Made by a program: the position numbers and the translations under genes
Notes under the pieces: model-generated
What the model was told of the DNA's origin: nothing
The model's database searches: none
What the model saw: only the letters and a program-made list of their open reading frames with translations
Source: Cristatella mucedo
Lineage: Eukaryota; Bryozoa; Phylactolaemata; Cristatellidae
Direction: 5' to 3'
DNA: 64,000 nucleotides
Assembly: GCA_009760855.2 (NCBI GenBank)
Contig: WPIO01000105.1
Location: 660,001-724,000 of the forward strand
Shown: positions 25,460-36,555 of the stretch, one piece after another
How positions within the stretch are numbered: the first letter of the stretch is position 1
Layout: each line of letters starts with the position of its first letter

Positions 25460-25648
25460 GCTAACAGGACGAAACACTGTTTTTGCTGTGGCGAAGAAAA
25501 GCCAGTGACATTCGTGGAGCCGTGTGGGCACACTGCACCAGTTTGCTATCGTTGCTGCCTCGATGAAGACCTTACTGTTTGCCTCACTTGTGGAACACGG
25601 GTGGAGCGCTTCATTGAAAATCGTCCACCCATTCACGCCGAGCAATAA
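25460..25648 (+). CDS. Terminal exon encoding a C3HC4 RING finger
   Basis: A strong acceptor (tttctttcgtttctgtag, AG at 25458-25459) opens a 62-codon exon in phase 0 that ends at TAA 25646-25648. The same frame is closed by the acceptor's own TAG, so the exon only makes sense spliced. Zinc ligands in order are C7, C10, C22, H24, C29, C32, C41 and C44 of the exon (CFCC, EPCGH, PVCYRC, VCLTC). Spacing is C-x2-C-x11-C-x-H-x4-C-x2-C-x8-C-x2-C, close to a RING. RING domains usually act as E3 ubiquitin ligase modules. A RING at the extreme C-terminus followed by a short RVERFIE-like tail is common in several E3 families; the PVCYRC block also recalls ZNF598, but I do not assign a family. The donor at 15645 is the only strong same-strand, phase-0 partner seen. 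Confidence 0.6.
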   Translation, partial: ANRTKHCFCCGEEKPVTFVEPCGHTAPVCYRCCLDEDLTVCLTCGTRVERFIENRPPIHAEQ

Positions 25649-26934
25649 TGTGGTTGCCTTCGGTTGCTCTGCCATTCGGTACAGGGCATTTTTATTTCAA
25701 ATTCCCAACAAGGTCGTTGAGTGTTTAGCGATTGCTGTCACTTTTGCACCAAATGCCCGTGGTCACTACTCTCTGATGAGTCCCTCAACCGAAACGAGAT
25801 GTTATTTTCATTGGCTATGAAAGCCTAGACTTTTATTTCAAGGCCCGTGCCGACGTGCAACCGATCTTACAGTAGCACGCTCGACCAGATCATTTCCCGC
25901 AGACTTTCTTCGCTGCGCTCCAGCCATAAATGTCTCTATTGAAAATCAAGCGGAAGCGAGCCTGAAAGTGCTATTTGGAGCTTTGCTCACATCCTGCCGT
26001 ACTAATGTGCTTGTGCTAGCAGCCGGCCAAAATAATACGCATCGTGAATAACGCTTGCACAGCATTATGTCACGTTAACCGTTAGATTTTGACCTCTTAA
26101 TATTAAATTATGACAGCCGATAGGTGCGTGAATTGCAGGACTTGTCGCGAATGGTTGTCATAGGCTGAGGATAATGAGTAAACATTCAATGACCTCTGTA
26201 AAGCGTGCAACAAGCAAGCCAGCAAGCATAAAAGTCATTGAACCACCGTGAAGAGGCCGTTGCTATACATGACAGACTATACAGGACAGCTTGCAAGGCT
26301 TATAGATTGACGATAGGTACGGACACGCTTGCTAAGGACGTTCGCCTGAGAGCAATTAGAAGAGTAGAGCAGTAGGAAGGGTTGGGGCCTGCTGGGCCGA
26401 ACTCTGATTGAGAAAGGTCGAGATGATTCCCTGGCCAATCCACACGCTCTCTGTGGACACCTGGCATAGCAATACAAAAGGCACCAAGGGCTGATGGATA
26501 TTATGACCGAAAAATGAGTGACCAGAGTCGTTTAAATGTGCTGCAATTGTAACGTACGGACGGTCTAAAAAACTAGAAAGCCACATGCTGGTTTTCAAAG
26601 CCCAGAGTGACTTTCACTGCTCGTACATTATGCAAATACTCCATCTCTGGCAGTAATTAGGATTCGGTAGCTAGCCTGGCTGTCGTATTCATCTTAAGCT
26701 GTCTACGATTAGTGGTGTTTGTCGTTAGTCCGATCGCTTACCTGGACAGGGATCGAGATATAGTAAATAGATGTAACAGCGGTCTTAGTTATGAAACTTG
26801 TCGCATCAAGCAGTTCTCTTACAAGATTCAAAGAATTTCAGAGAATAATGGTCCTACTACAAAAACACTCGTTAGAGCGAAGTCTCATTGTCCAGGAGCA
26901 CTCTAAGCAGTTGGCTAAACAAAAGATTAGATCC
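25649..26934. other. 3' UTR and/or intergenic sequence
   Basis: No canonical AATAAA is visible in the first 600 bp after the RING stop codon, so the transcript's 3' end is not placed. No gene or repeat is recognised up to the LINE tail. Confidence 0.4.
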
Positions 26935-27098
26935 TTAGGTTAAAACTGTGCATGTCACCCCTTACCATGTTCATTTTTTTCAAGCATGATTTTACTTACC
27001 ATTCAATTGCATGTCCCTTTGCAGTAAATGTAAAGTGCCTAGAAAGAGATTAAGTTCTCTGAGGGCGCTTTATCAAGTGCATTATTATTATTATTATT
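26935..27098 (+). mobile_element. LINE 3' end, 5'-truncated
   Basis: It carries the last part of the 3' UTR (CTGTGCATGTCACCCC and TTTACTTACCATTCAATTGC blocks), the terminal hairpin and ATT repeats. It is nearly identical in sequence to the end of the copy at 54905-55622, so probably young. Confidence 0.85.
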
Positions 27099-27118
27099 AA
27101 GAAAACTAGCCGAAATGT

Positions 27119-27159
27119 AGAAGAACTACAGCGAGATATAATCTCGCTATAGTTCTTCT
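27119..27159. repeat. 19-bp inverted repeat (hairpin)
   Basis: Arms AGAAGAACTACAGCGAGAT (27119-27137) and ATCTCGCTATAGTTCTTCT (27141-27159) match at 18 of 19 positions around a 3-nt loop. It lies about 20 bp after the LINE tail. Function unknown. Confidence 0.85.
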
Positions 27160-27339
27160 GTAATAGTAAGCGTAATAGGCATAGTAAATAGGCGTAATAG
27201 TAAGACATCCACAAAGCACCATAAAGGAAGTAAATCTCCGGTCCGGCTCGGTGTTTTATATTTACTGTGACAGAAACATTTCATGATTGTACCATGCGAA
27301 CGGGATGTCACGAAGTCGGTGCATAGTGAATTCCAGATT

Positions 27340-27960
27340 TAGGAGCATTTATACTATTGCCGCGGTCATGAAATGCAAGCTCAGCTGCTGAGTTTTGCAC
27401 TAACCGTGAAGGCCCTCTTTCGCTGGGTTTCATGAATACTTGGGGATAGGCAGAAGACCTGCCAGTAGGCGGCTAAAAAATCTACAGATTTTGTAAATGC
27501 GTTGAGCAACTGATTGGGCATCCTTGTCTAAACGGGCGGAGATTTTTGAAATTTTACGTAGCTATACGTAGGTAGACGTAACTGTAGAGCTAACGATAGT
27601 TCTAATAAAAATATCTCTTTGGGAAATGACAAACAGATTCAATGCAGATGCTACAGAGAAATTGTGACAGAGTCCATTTTGAGGATCAGGTTTTCCAATT
27701 TCTGGTTAACGCTAGACTTGCATGAAACTAGTAAGCTGGTTTTATCGTCATTTAATTTAAGCAAGTTTCTTGCCGCCCAAGTGCAAGTATAAGCAATAGG
27801 TGCTGTGAGCTGATTGAAAGAGTTTGACAATATGGAATGCAGGGCGAGATCAAAGCATAGGTACAGCTATTTTTCATCTGCAGTGAAATAAAAGCCTCGA
27901 ATGTGCTTGGCGATTATATCGGCCAGAGGTAGTGTGTAAATTACTATACAAATTGAACTA
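27340..27960 (-). mobile_element. Old, decayed LINE fragment
   Basis: Sequence order matches the reverse-strand LINE at 17640-18230: a ctgagttttgcac block, a cttgtctaaacgggcggag block, then a tggttttatcgtcatttaa block and a gtgcttggcgatta block. Divergence is high and no frame is open. Confidence 0.6.
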
Positions 27961-28873
27961 AGCACTGATCCCGATTGTACCACATGCTATAGAACTGGGT
28001 CAGATTTCGGTTGACGGTTGAAATATCAGAAAATGAATCTGCCACTTACATATGACCTAAATCAGGGCAGTGTAGTGTCAGCGATGCACAGACAAGACGT
28101 GAGGCACTCAAGAGAGACTAGGGCTGGCATTAGAAAATACGGCCGATCCTACAGGCATGTGTATTTTCTTTCTCACTAAGAATTTTGAGAAACAATTGAA
28201 CGTGAGAGTAATACTATGAGTGAGTGGTCAGCTTAATAAGAGGCGATTGCCACATGAAAAGGCCAGAACAAGCTTGGGCATGTACTATGCGATGCATGCC
28301 GTAGCCTCATATACCTCACTAGTCACTATTCTCAGGCGTCCAATTAGTGTGTGATGATTAATAATGTCAAGTAAAGCTGAAAGGATAGAATCAGTTGCTG
28401 CTCGGGATGTTGCCAGTCACACTGAATAGAGCATTTTCTGTGGAGTGGTATCATTGAATTTTCATTTAATTATTTATTCTCAATTTGTTCCCAGACTGCT
28501 TAGTGACAATCATTTAGAGGATGTTTGACAAAAATTAAGCTTGGTGACATTTGCGTAGGGTTTCGGAATATAAATGAAATATTTTAAGTATCGATTGATT
28601 GCTGACAGATTTTGAAGTTTACAAAAAACCGCTGGCTCAACGAAGCATACAAAATCCAAATTATGGCAGAACCAAGTTTGTTTACGGCTGAATAAAAGTA
28701 TTTAAACTTGAATTATTATGGTAACCTCTTCATAAATATAAACCATAGTAAATTGTATAAGGAAAGTCATAGTTTTTTGAGCAAATAATAACAATAGCCG
28801 GAGGCGGTATGTTGGACTCATCAACATATGTGATTTTTTTTACGAAGCAAGGAGAAAATATTATCAGCCGTAT
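27961..28873. other. AT-rich non-coding sequence
   Basis: No coding potential and no recognised repeat until the microsatellite element. Confidence 0.4.
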
Positions 28874-29155
<282 letters not shown>

Positions 29156-29679
29156 GCATTACATAGCACATTAACAGAATTTAACATTTCTAAAGTCTTT
29201 TCAAGAGTGGCAAGACATTAGCTTCTGAGTAGAAAAAAGTTTCGGAGGTTTAAGTAATTCCATTATAAGCATCGATGCATTTTTGACCCAGGCTTAATCA
29301 GTGGGAGACCCTGACTTTTCATGTAGTCATTTCGGGGGACCAGATGACCTAGATTACTGGCTGTGATTAAAGAGAACATGCTGCTATGATGGAATTTGAA
29401 CTTTCGATTTTACTTTGCATGTCTAGGGAACGTGCAATATAAAATAATCGACTAAGCCCAGTATGAAACATCTGCTTCTAACACCAGTGGGTCCCTCCTT
29501 GTAAACTTCCCAAAGGGTACTTGTTCGCTCTGAAATTGTGCCTCTTATTTCTAGCTACTTTGTAGTCTTAATTCACAGTATTTATTAAGTGCACAGAAAG
29601 ACAAAATTCCCTTACGGTATTATGCAATTATTTTTAATATAAAACTTGGTGTTAGTATAAGCTCTGTCAAGGTGAAAAC
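29156..29679. other. Spacer between two microsatellite units
   Basis: AT-rich, no gene or repeat recognised. Confidence 0.4.
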
Positions 29680-29942
<263 letters not shown>

Positions 29943-31049
29943 TAATTCCATATTAGATTCCATATTCAGTATTCATTCCATATTAGACTTAGTGGTTTTT
30001 CAGGTGACCCGCGCAGTTGGACGCCATTTTGCGGCGCATTCTTGAGCAATCGGCTTCCGTCGGCTCGGCCAATTGAGCGGACCCGCTATTTTGAGCTGCG
30101 ATTGACTTGCCATGTCAACAACAATTAGCATCGCAAAATGGCGCTTTTTAATAAAAAAATAATAGACAACATTTCAACATTTCTAAGAAAATTGTTTGCC
30201 ATCGCACATGCATTTATAAGGTATTTAATTGTTTTTTGTCTTTCTTCGAGTTCTACTTTGAGTCGACGTTTTTGCAGCTTCACGCACACAGTTTCCGAGT
30301 AATGTTTGCGGCCTCGCTATGCAAACGATCCCCAGTACGGCGCCCTAGTCTGTAGCCCAGCTCGCGCGACACGCTTCGCACTCGGCAAGCAAGCAGACTC
30401 AGGCGCTCGGCAAGCCACCCTGAGCCACGGATTGCGTGCGAATCCAGAACAATCGCTAACGGCGCGGCGCTGCGCGTGACACCGTTCTCCTGCCGATTGT
30501 AGAGCGACAGCGCTTTTGCGCGTTTACGCCTAACCCTCGTTTGGCTTGTAGACATACGAACTCCTTCAATTTTAGTCCAGCCTATAACAACCGTCTCGTC
30601 TTGGAGAAACTCTTTTGCAAAGCGGTTTCAACTGCTAGCAACTGTTAGTTGCTACGATCTTAGCGCGAATGCCGCGAAGGTCCTTGAGCAGCAGCGACTG
30701 AGGAGCGCGCCTCCGTCGACTGGAAAGAGTCATTAATTATAACGGGCGCTGAAAGGGGCATAGTTTCAACACCACTTCGCTATGTCCGCTCTTCGTGCCC
30801 GCGCTCGGCGAGCAATCTGCGACCGACAGGCTACCGCCTCTATCAAGCAAAAAAAACATTCACACAGCCAAATCTGAGCGTTAGTGAGTAAGCGGCAGCT
30901 ATGTGGAGCAACAGCCTGTGATCTCCTACGATACGTGAGACTGGCCACGTTACCAGCCACGTCACGTTAGAATCCTAGATCACTTTGATCGCCTTGCAGT
31001 TCTGAATTTTCGCATTTTAGCTCGGACACATGTAGCCTTTGCTTCGCTT
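29943..31049. other. GC-richer sequence without an accepted gene
   Basis: It contains the inverted repeat CGCCATTTTGCG (30022-30033) and CGCAAAATGGCG (30132-30143). A 91-codon ATG-initiated frame on the reverse strand (30555 to 30280) is noted under rejected items. Confidence 0.4.
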
Positions 31050-31165
31050 GCATAATAATAATAGTAATAATAATGCACTTGATAAAGCGCCTCAGATAAC
31101 TCGATCTCTCTCTAGGCGCTTTATATTTGCTACAAAGTAAACACGCATCTTTATTGATTACATTT
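31050..31165 (-). mobile_element. LINE 3' tail fragment
   Basis: ATT repeats and the terminal hairpin (gataaagcgcctcagataac... ctaggcgctttat) with a few tens of bases of 3' UTR. Confidence 0.8.
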
Positions 31166-32123
31166 TTGCGAATGTTGTTCTAAAGGGGTAGGGTGCTGAG
31201 CGTACTGCTTTTTGAGTGAAGGCTTAGCGTTATCAAAGATTTCAGATGCATTGTCGTCGGAGAAAATAACCAGGGCACTCGTGCTCCGCGTTTTAGAGAC
31301 GTCGTTTGCAAGCAATGAAATTCATTCTGAGAATTTCACCTCCTTCAAATCACTACGCACAAGAGGTGGTCCCACAAACGTGGATTTATTGACCCTTTCA
31401 GTCATGACGCTGACCTGTTTTTAGTGTCACGAACCCGCTACCTACTGACGCTGGTCTATTTAATACCTAGAAAGGCTTGACCTTAGCAGCACAAACTTTG
31501 CAGCTCAATAATTGTCAGTGGAAAAGGACGGTCTGGCACCCAAGTATTACTTGCTGATGACAGAGAACGTGTGCAACGCACACAAGTCATCGCCGGTGGC
31601 CTTATAGGTCACAGATATCGCCCGGAAACCGAAGTGCTGGCAGTTATGTGGCGCTGTAAATATCATATTCTCAGGGGCGCACGATTTTAAATAGGCCGCC
31701 GATGGCCGCACTAGGCGCAGAAATGGGTGTCAATGCCAATAGTCGCCCCACGATTGCTGAATGCACCGCAGCCTTGCGTGTCAGCGAGTGTACCCACTAA
31801 TTATAAGCTGTGAGCAGTGAGATAGACAGCTCAACGATAGAGCGTGGCGCCGTTAATAAGCATACGAGCGGTCGGTGTAACCTTGGCAGTATAGAATGCG
31901 ATTCACCACCGTATGGCCGGACGTAGATTAGATGCTGGGCTGCTGTTACCTCATGCAAAGTATGCCGGCAGGCAAACTCTAGCACTTCCTTGAAATCTTT
32001 GGCTGCGCAAAAAAGAGCGCCGACTCACGCGTTGAATTTCTTTTTTTTTTATAGAAAACTTTCGACTAGCGAGGAGCGCAGCGTAGTTTGAAGAAAGAAA
32101 AACGCGAGTAGCAGGAGTAGTCA
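31166..32123. other. No gene recognised
   Basis: About 960 bp without splice-bounded coding potential or a transposon signature. Confidence 0.4.
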
Positions 32124-32521
32124 GCGTGCGAGGTCGAGGTCGCGTGCGAGGTCGAGGTCGCGTGCGAGGTCGAGGTCACGTGCAAGGTCGAGGTCGCGTG
32201 CGAGGTCGAGGTCGCGTGCGAGGTCGAGGTCACGTGCGAGGTCGAGGTCGCGTGCGAGGTCGAGGTCGCGTGCGAGGTCGAGGTCGCGTGCGAGGTCGAG
32301 GTCGCGTGCGAGGTCGAGGGAGGTCGCGTGCGAGGTCGAGGTCGCGTGCGAGGTCGAGGTCGCGTGCGAGGTCGAGGTCGCGTGCGAGGTCGAGGTCGCG
32401 TGCGAGGTCGAGGTCGCGTGCGAGGTCGAGGTCGCGTGCGAGGTCGAGGTCGCGTGCGAGGTCGAGGTCGCGTGCGAGGTCGAGGTCGCGTGCGAGGTCG
32501 AGGTCGCGTGCGAGGTCGAGG
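32124..32521. repeat. 18-bp minisatellite, about 22 copies
   Basis: Unit GTGCGAGGTCGAGGTCGC is nearly perfect, with one 7-bp slip near 32318. Because 18 is divisible by three, several frames on both strands stay open and encode Arg-Gly or Arg-Asp-Leu dipeptide-like repeats; these should not be read as genes. A SINE-B head follows within 30 bp, and the unit resembles the GAGGTCG part of that SINE's hairpin. Confidence 0.9.
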
Positions 32522-32549
32522 CTCCCGATTGTATGCAACGGATTAGTGA

Positions 32550-32722
32550 GCCGTGAGTGCGTGCACACACTGGGTATAGCGGTTGTTTTTCACGGTCGCG
32601 AGGTCGACTGTTCGAATCCTGCGATGGGCGACCCCTTATAGCCGCTGCAAGCGGTGGTGGCTATAGCCGTCAAGGCTCTTCTGCCGCTATGCAAAAAGAG
32701 GCTGTTAAATCATCTAGTACTA
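32550..32722 (+). mobile_element. SINE-B copy, diverged
   Basis: The head (tgggtatagcggttg), a box-B-like TGTTCGAATCCTGC and the hairpin tail are present. The main tail hairpin here uses TATAGCC (32637-32643) paired with GGCTATA (32659-32665), different bases from the other copies but still paired. Confidence 0.8.
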
Positions 32723-32875
32723 TTGGCACCGACCACGATCCGGATTGCCACGTCATCGCGCAAGCTCTCGCAGGCCTTCGTGATGCACAACGATTTACGT
32801 ATCCAAACCGGCTTATAGTAAGGACCCACCCACCCACCCACCCACCCACCCTCGTCACTTCTTCATAGAAAAAGA

Positions 32876-33042
32876 ATTACTAGCTTATTTAACGGTCTCT
32901 GCTGTATAGCGACATAGGAGCCTTTACGGGTATCACCACCGCTTGCAGCGCCGATAAGGAATCGCCCACCGCAGGATTCCAACCCACGACCTCGGGACCG
33001 AGGTCGTGATTGGCAACCGCCTTGCCTAGTGTGCCATCGCAG
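32876..33042 (-). mobile_element. SINE-B copy
   Basis: The reverse strand shows the head GCGATGGCACACTAGGCAAGG, the CACGACCTCG/CGAGGTCGTG hairpin in its usual place, the box B and the hairpin tail. It lies head-to-head with the copy at 33371, with about 330 bp between them. Confidence 0.85.
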
Positions 33043-33240
33043 CTCAACTCTTTTATGAATGCGGCACCAGAGCGCATGGCGCAATGAGCAGCCGGAGCAG
33101 TGCGCATAGCGCAAGCCTTGCAGCAGCGAAGTCCCTGGAGCAGCACGCACGTTCAGGAAGCCAACAGAATTGCAAACTTTGCTACTGGCGACACTGACTG
33201 CTATAGGCAATAGCGATCGAAGCTCAATTTTTTTTGTCAG

Positions 33241-33388
33241 AGTTGCACTTGAAAAGGAGCTGGGCCACCAACTGGGTCAGCCACTCATTCAGCTAGTGGA
33301 AGAAGTGGGCAAACTTGCAACGGCGCTAAATGTTATTTTAGAAAAACTCGCCGAAATTCCGGTCTACAATGCCGCGATGGCACACTAG
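33241..33388 (+). CDS. Speculative exon whose stop lies in a SINE
   Basis: An acceptor (caattttttttgtcag, AG at 33239-33240) opens a frame of 48 codons with amphipathic, Leu/Glu/Lys-rich residues (for example QLVEEVGKLATALNVILEKL) suggesting a coiled-coil helix. The frame passes into the SINE-B head at 33371, and the SINE supplies the stop codon (TAG 33386-33388). No upstream exon was identified. It could be a genuine last exon with a SINE-derived end or a chance frame. Confidence 0.25.
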
Positions 33389-33545
33389 GTAAGGCGGTTG
33401 CTTTCATGACCTCGGTCCCGAGGTCGTGGGTTCGATTCCTGTGGTGGGCGATTCTTTATCGCCACTGCAAGCGGTGGTGATAGCCGTAAAGGCTCTTCTG
33501 TCGCTATACAAAAAGAGGCTGTTTAATCAGCTAAGGTTTTTTTTT
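33371..33545 (+). mobile_element. SINE-B copy, best preserved
   Basis: The head GCCGCGATGGCACACTAGGT is followed by a hairpin at 33405-33428 (CATGACCTCG / CGAGGTCGTG), box B GGGTTCGATTCCTG, a 12-bp hairpin TATCGCCACTGC / GCGGTGGTGATA at 33457-33482, AGCC/GGCT, CTCTT/AAGAG and GCTG/CAGC hairpins up to 33531, then an AT-rich tail. Confidence 0.9.
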
Positions 33546-35084
33546 AAACTAAATCAACCGCTCCTTACTTAATCTTGAAAACGGCAGGTGCTTCGCCGTT
33601 TGAAGAAACCGGTACGCTGGCCTGACCAAATCGTATGTGACTACTTGCAGAAATACGCGCTTGTGCGACTCCGCGATTATTTCCAGCTAAGCCGGGGAAA
33701 AAATTTGTTCGTGACAGAAAGGACCGCGTCCTTGAATTCGGACAGTGCAGGTAGATAGCTTTTTGAAAGTGGCCTAAAGCAGGCCAAGCTATTTGAATAC
33801 ATTTTCGTGAGGGTGTGCTTGTGCAAGTGGTTTGATTGTTCTGCCTGAACCCTAAACTCAGTTGCACATAGCATGGGACCCAAGCCACAGCATTGTGTCT
33901 CTGCTTTCGGAAAAGGTAGTGGATCGCAAATCGGGCCCACTCGCCGGTTCGGACGTCGGTGGACATTTTCAGGCGAACGCGCAAGTGCCGAGTTGCACGA
34001 GTTTGAATTGAAATGGCTTCGTTTTCGCTCCTCTTCATTCGGAAATGGCTAGTGGTTCGCCTTGCGGAAGTTCAGGGCCGTTCATTGCCCTCGTGCTTGA
34101 GTATGTATTCCCACGCGAACGCGTAGAGCCATTTCTTAAACGTTATCGGTAAAACTTGGACACCTGCATCGGAAATGAGAGAGATTTTGACTGCAGTTGG
34201 CCATCGCGTTATTTCAATAGGGCATTTAATTGCAGTTCGAAATAGCCGGACCAATTTCTTAGCTTGATACTTGGAGACCGTTGGCATGCGGACGTGCGCG
34301 TGCGAGTGCAAGGAATTCTGAGAGAAAAGCAGATGAACCTTCCTTCATAAAATAATTGCACTTAAACGGCCGCTGCTCGCCGCTCAGGTTTAAAACGGCT
34401 CAAAGTTAAAAAAGGATCAAAGTTCAAAACTTCTGGGCCACTGGCTGTTTGGGCCGTTTGAGGCCATTGGCATGCGAGCGCGCTTGCTCAGTTACATGAG
34501 CATTAGTGGGCATTGCCGGCACACCGTTGGGTAGAATTTAGAATACAGAACGCAGCTTCGCGCACAGTCCAGTTTGGAAATGATAGACGGATCGCAGCTT
34601 TTACTTACAGGGTTGCCAGCTGGGTCTGGCCAATAGGCATCAATAGTAATTGGGTGAAATTTTAAAGGCCCCCCTGAAACCATCACCTGAAATTCAGAAT
34701 TTAAACTCAAGTTTAGCAATGCTTATTCTGAAAGTGATTGAAGAGCCGCAGTGGATCTCGATTAACCGTGTGACCCAACTGTAAACACCTTGGAGGCTAG
34801 GCTTTCAGTGACTATTCTTCTAGGTAGCACTCACCACCTTCTGATATCACGCCATCCTCCTGATTTGACCAATTCCGAGAAGCAGCTAAAAATGCTATCT
34901 ACGAGCAGCCTTGTTTCCGTTTGAGTCAACTGTCTTGTTTTTCACGTCGAGGTGATTTGAAACCGTGCATTTTGAGGCGAACCAATTGCATCATTTTCAT
35001 CATAGTAAAAAGCTTAAACGGCGATTCAGCTTGAATGCTTTGAGGATGTTTTATTCTTATTAACAGTAATAATAGTATATTAAT
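33546..35084. other. No accepted gene
   Basis: A 157-codon ATG-initiated reverse-strand frame (34038 to 33565) has no recognisable domain or splice context and is listed under rejected items. Nothing else is supported. Confidence 0.4.
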
Positions 35085-35226
35085 AATAATGCACTTGATA
35101 AAGCACTCTCAGAGAACTCTATATCTTTCTAGGCGCTTTACACTTGCTGCAAAGGGAAATGCAGTTGAATGGTGAGTAATATAATGCTTGATCAACAAAC
35201 AACATGAATAACATTGTTAGTGGATA
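35085..35226 (-). mobile_element. LINE 3' fragment abutting a SINE-A
   Basis: ATT tail, terminal hairpin and the start of the 3' UTR (ttgaatggtgagtaatataatgc...acatgaataacattg). It is cut at about 35226, where a SINE-A begins. The remaining LINE body is not found beyond the SINE, so it was truncated there. Confidence 0.8.
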
Positions 35227-35365
35227 ATATAATTCATTTGTATAGCGCCCCAAGAGAACAAAATCTTTATTCAGGCGCTTCACACATGCCTCAGGGCTCG
35301 AGCCCACGACCTCAGCCAGACCTTAGTCGGGGCGAGCACCTTAACCGCTCGACCAACCCAGCTCG
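35227..35365 (-). mobile_element. SINE-A copy
   Basis: The reverse strand reads GGTCGAGCGGTTAAGGTGCT (box A region) and GGGCTCGAGCCC (box B), followed by the LINE-like hairpin tail. It is well preserved. Confidence 0.85.
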
Positions 35366-35496
35366 ATTAACTACTATTCTGTGTGAATACTTTGTTAGAG
35401 GACTACTGCGATTTTGGAATTGAGCTCAAAACACGATGAGCCCGATGGAAGGCATTGTTTATCACGCGGCGCCGCTCTGATTGGCTCAGTATTCAA

Positions 35497-35630
35497 GGAG
35501 CTCGCCTTTGACGACCAAGGTCAAGATCATGGCCTTTGACGGCCGATGTCGTGGGCTTGAGCCCAGTGGCATATGTAAAGCGCCTGGGTAGAAATTAAAT
35601 TCTTTTAGGGTGCAATGCAAGTAAGGTACA
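35497..35630 (+). mobile_element. SINE-A copy, diverged
   Basis: A degenerate head is followed by GTGGGCTTGAGCCCAGTGGC, ATATGTAAAGCGCCTGGGTA and a poorly kept tail hairpin. Confidence 0.65.
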
Positions 35631-36555
35631 TGTGCTTATATTTTAGTCAGAATCCGTGCAATAGCGCATAATGCCGAAATCCGGACCAAGGCTAATTTGG
35701 ATTATGTTTTTGCCGTGCAGATGTATTTGCTTTCTGCATATATATTCATCGTGTAAGATTCACCTTCGCGTGCATTCATAATAAACTCCATCTATACTTC
35801 AAAGCTGCCGCGATGAAGAACTTCGGGGTGGTGTCATTGATTTTAATGAGACAGGCTGGCTTCAACTCAGCTAATGCATTCTCGGGCACCTTAAGACATA
35901 GCCATATTTGACCAAATCGATTTTTTAATCTATTGCTCTCTCAGTCTCTGTTACTGCGTCTCTTTTTACTCAGCCTGTTTTTTAAACATGCATTCACAGG
36001 GCTTCCATTACTTTGGTCGTCCATCTAACTTACTTACTTCCTAGAATTCCTGCCTCCGTGATTTATATCCACCTATACTAGCCCCGTGCCCCCAAGCGGT
36101 CATGGGAAAAGTGCTTTTGCCAGGGAGGTAAGAAATGGCCTTTCGAGATGGACCTCGAGGTAAATTTAAACCTTCTGCGCTAGCCTTTTTAACCCGCCTC
36201 CTAGCTATTCAAATTCCTCTAGAAAAAGCTCGCAGAGTCGCGTAAACAGGGACTCTCGTGTAATGCATTGATGCCTTTGCTGGTCTTAGCGTTGAAGAAG
36301 GCACGCCCTTGACGGCGCATATGATGGCCATTTTCTGGGTCCTGCCTGTGTGGCCTGCTGGGCCAAGAAGTAGACCCGTGCTCAGCCTCTCCATCTACGT
36401 CCAATCTTCTATCAGTCTTGGACCGCCTCTTCATTTTTCGAAAAACAATGCACCAAAGACTGAAGCAGGACCGAATCGAGACGGACCGTATGAACGCTGT
36501 TTAACTCTCTTGGTCTCTTCTCTTACAGTCTCTTCCTGTCTCCTCTGTATTTCCG
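35631..36555. other. No gene recognised
   Basis: About 920 bp without convincing coding potential. Confidence 0.4.

Noticed and set aside
30280-30555. ATG-initiated 91-codon reverse-strand frame, Arg/Ser/Leu-rich
   Set aside because: No domain, splice sites or poly(A) signal, and it lies in GC-rich sequence where such frames arise by chance. Transcript evidence would be needed.
32121-32641. Long Arg-Gly and Arg-Asp-Leu repeat frames on both strands
   Set aside because: They are products of an 18-bp minisatellite, which keeps frames open because 18 is a multiple of three.
33371-33445. True tRNA gene at SINE-B heads
   Set aside because: Box A and box B are present, but the anticodon arm is replaced by a 10-bp hairpin and the acceptor stem does not close; copies are dispersed with tails, so it is a SINE.
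33565-34038. ATG-initiated 157-codon reverse-strand frame
   Set aside because: No recognisable domain, no splice context, and a second frame is open over half of it. Judged as chance.
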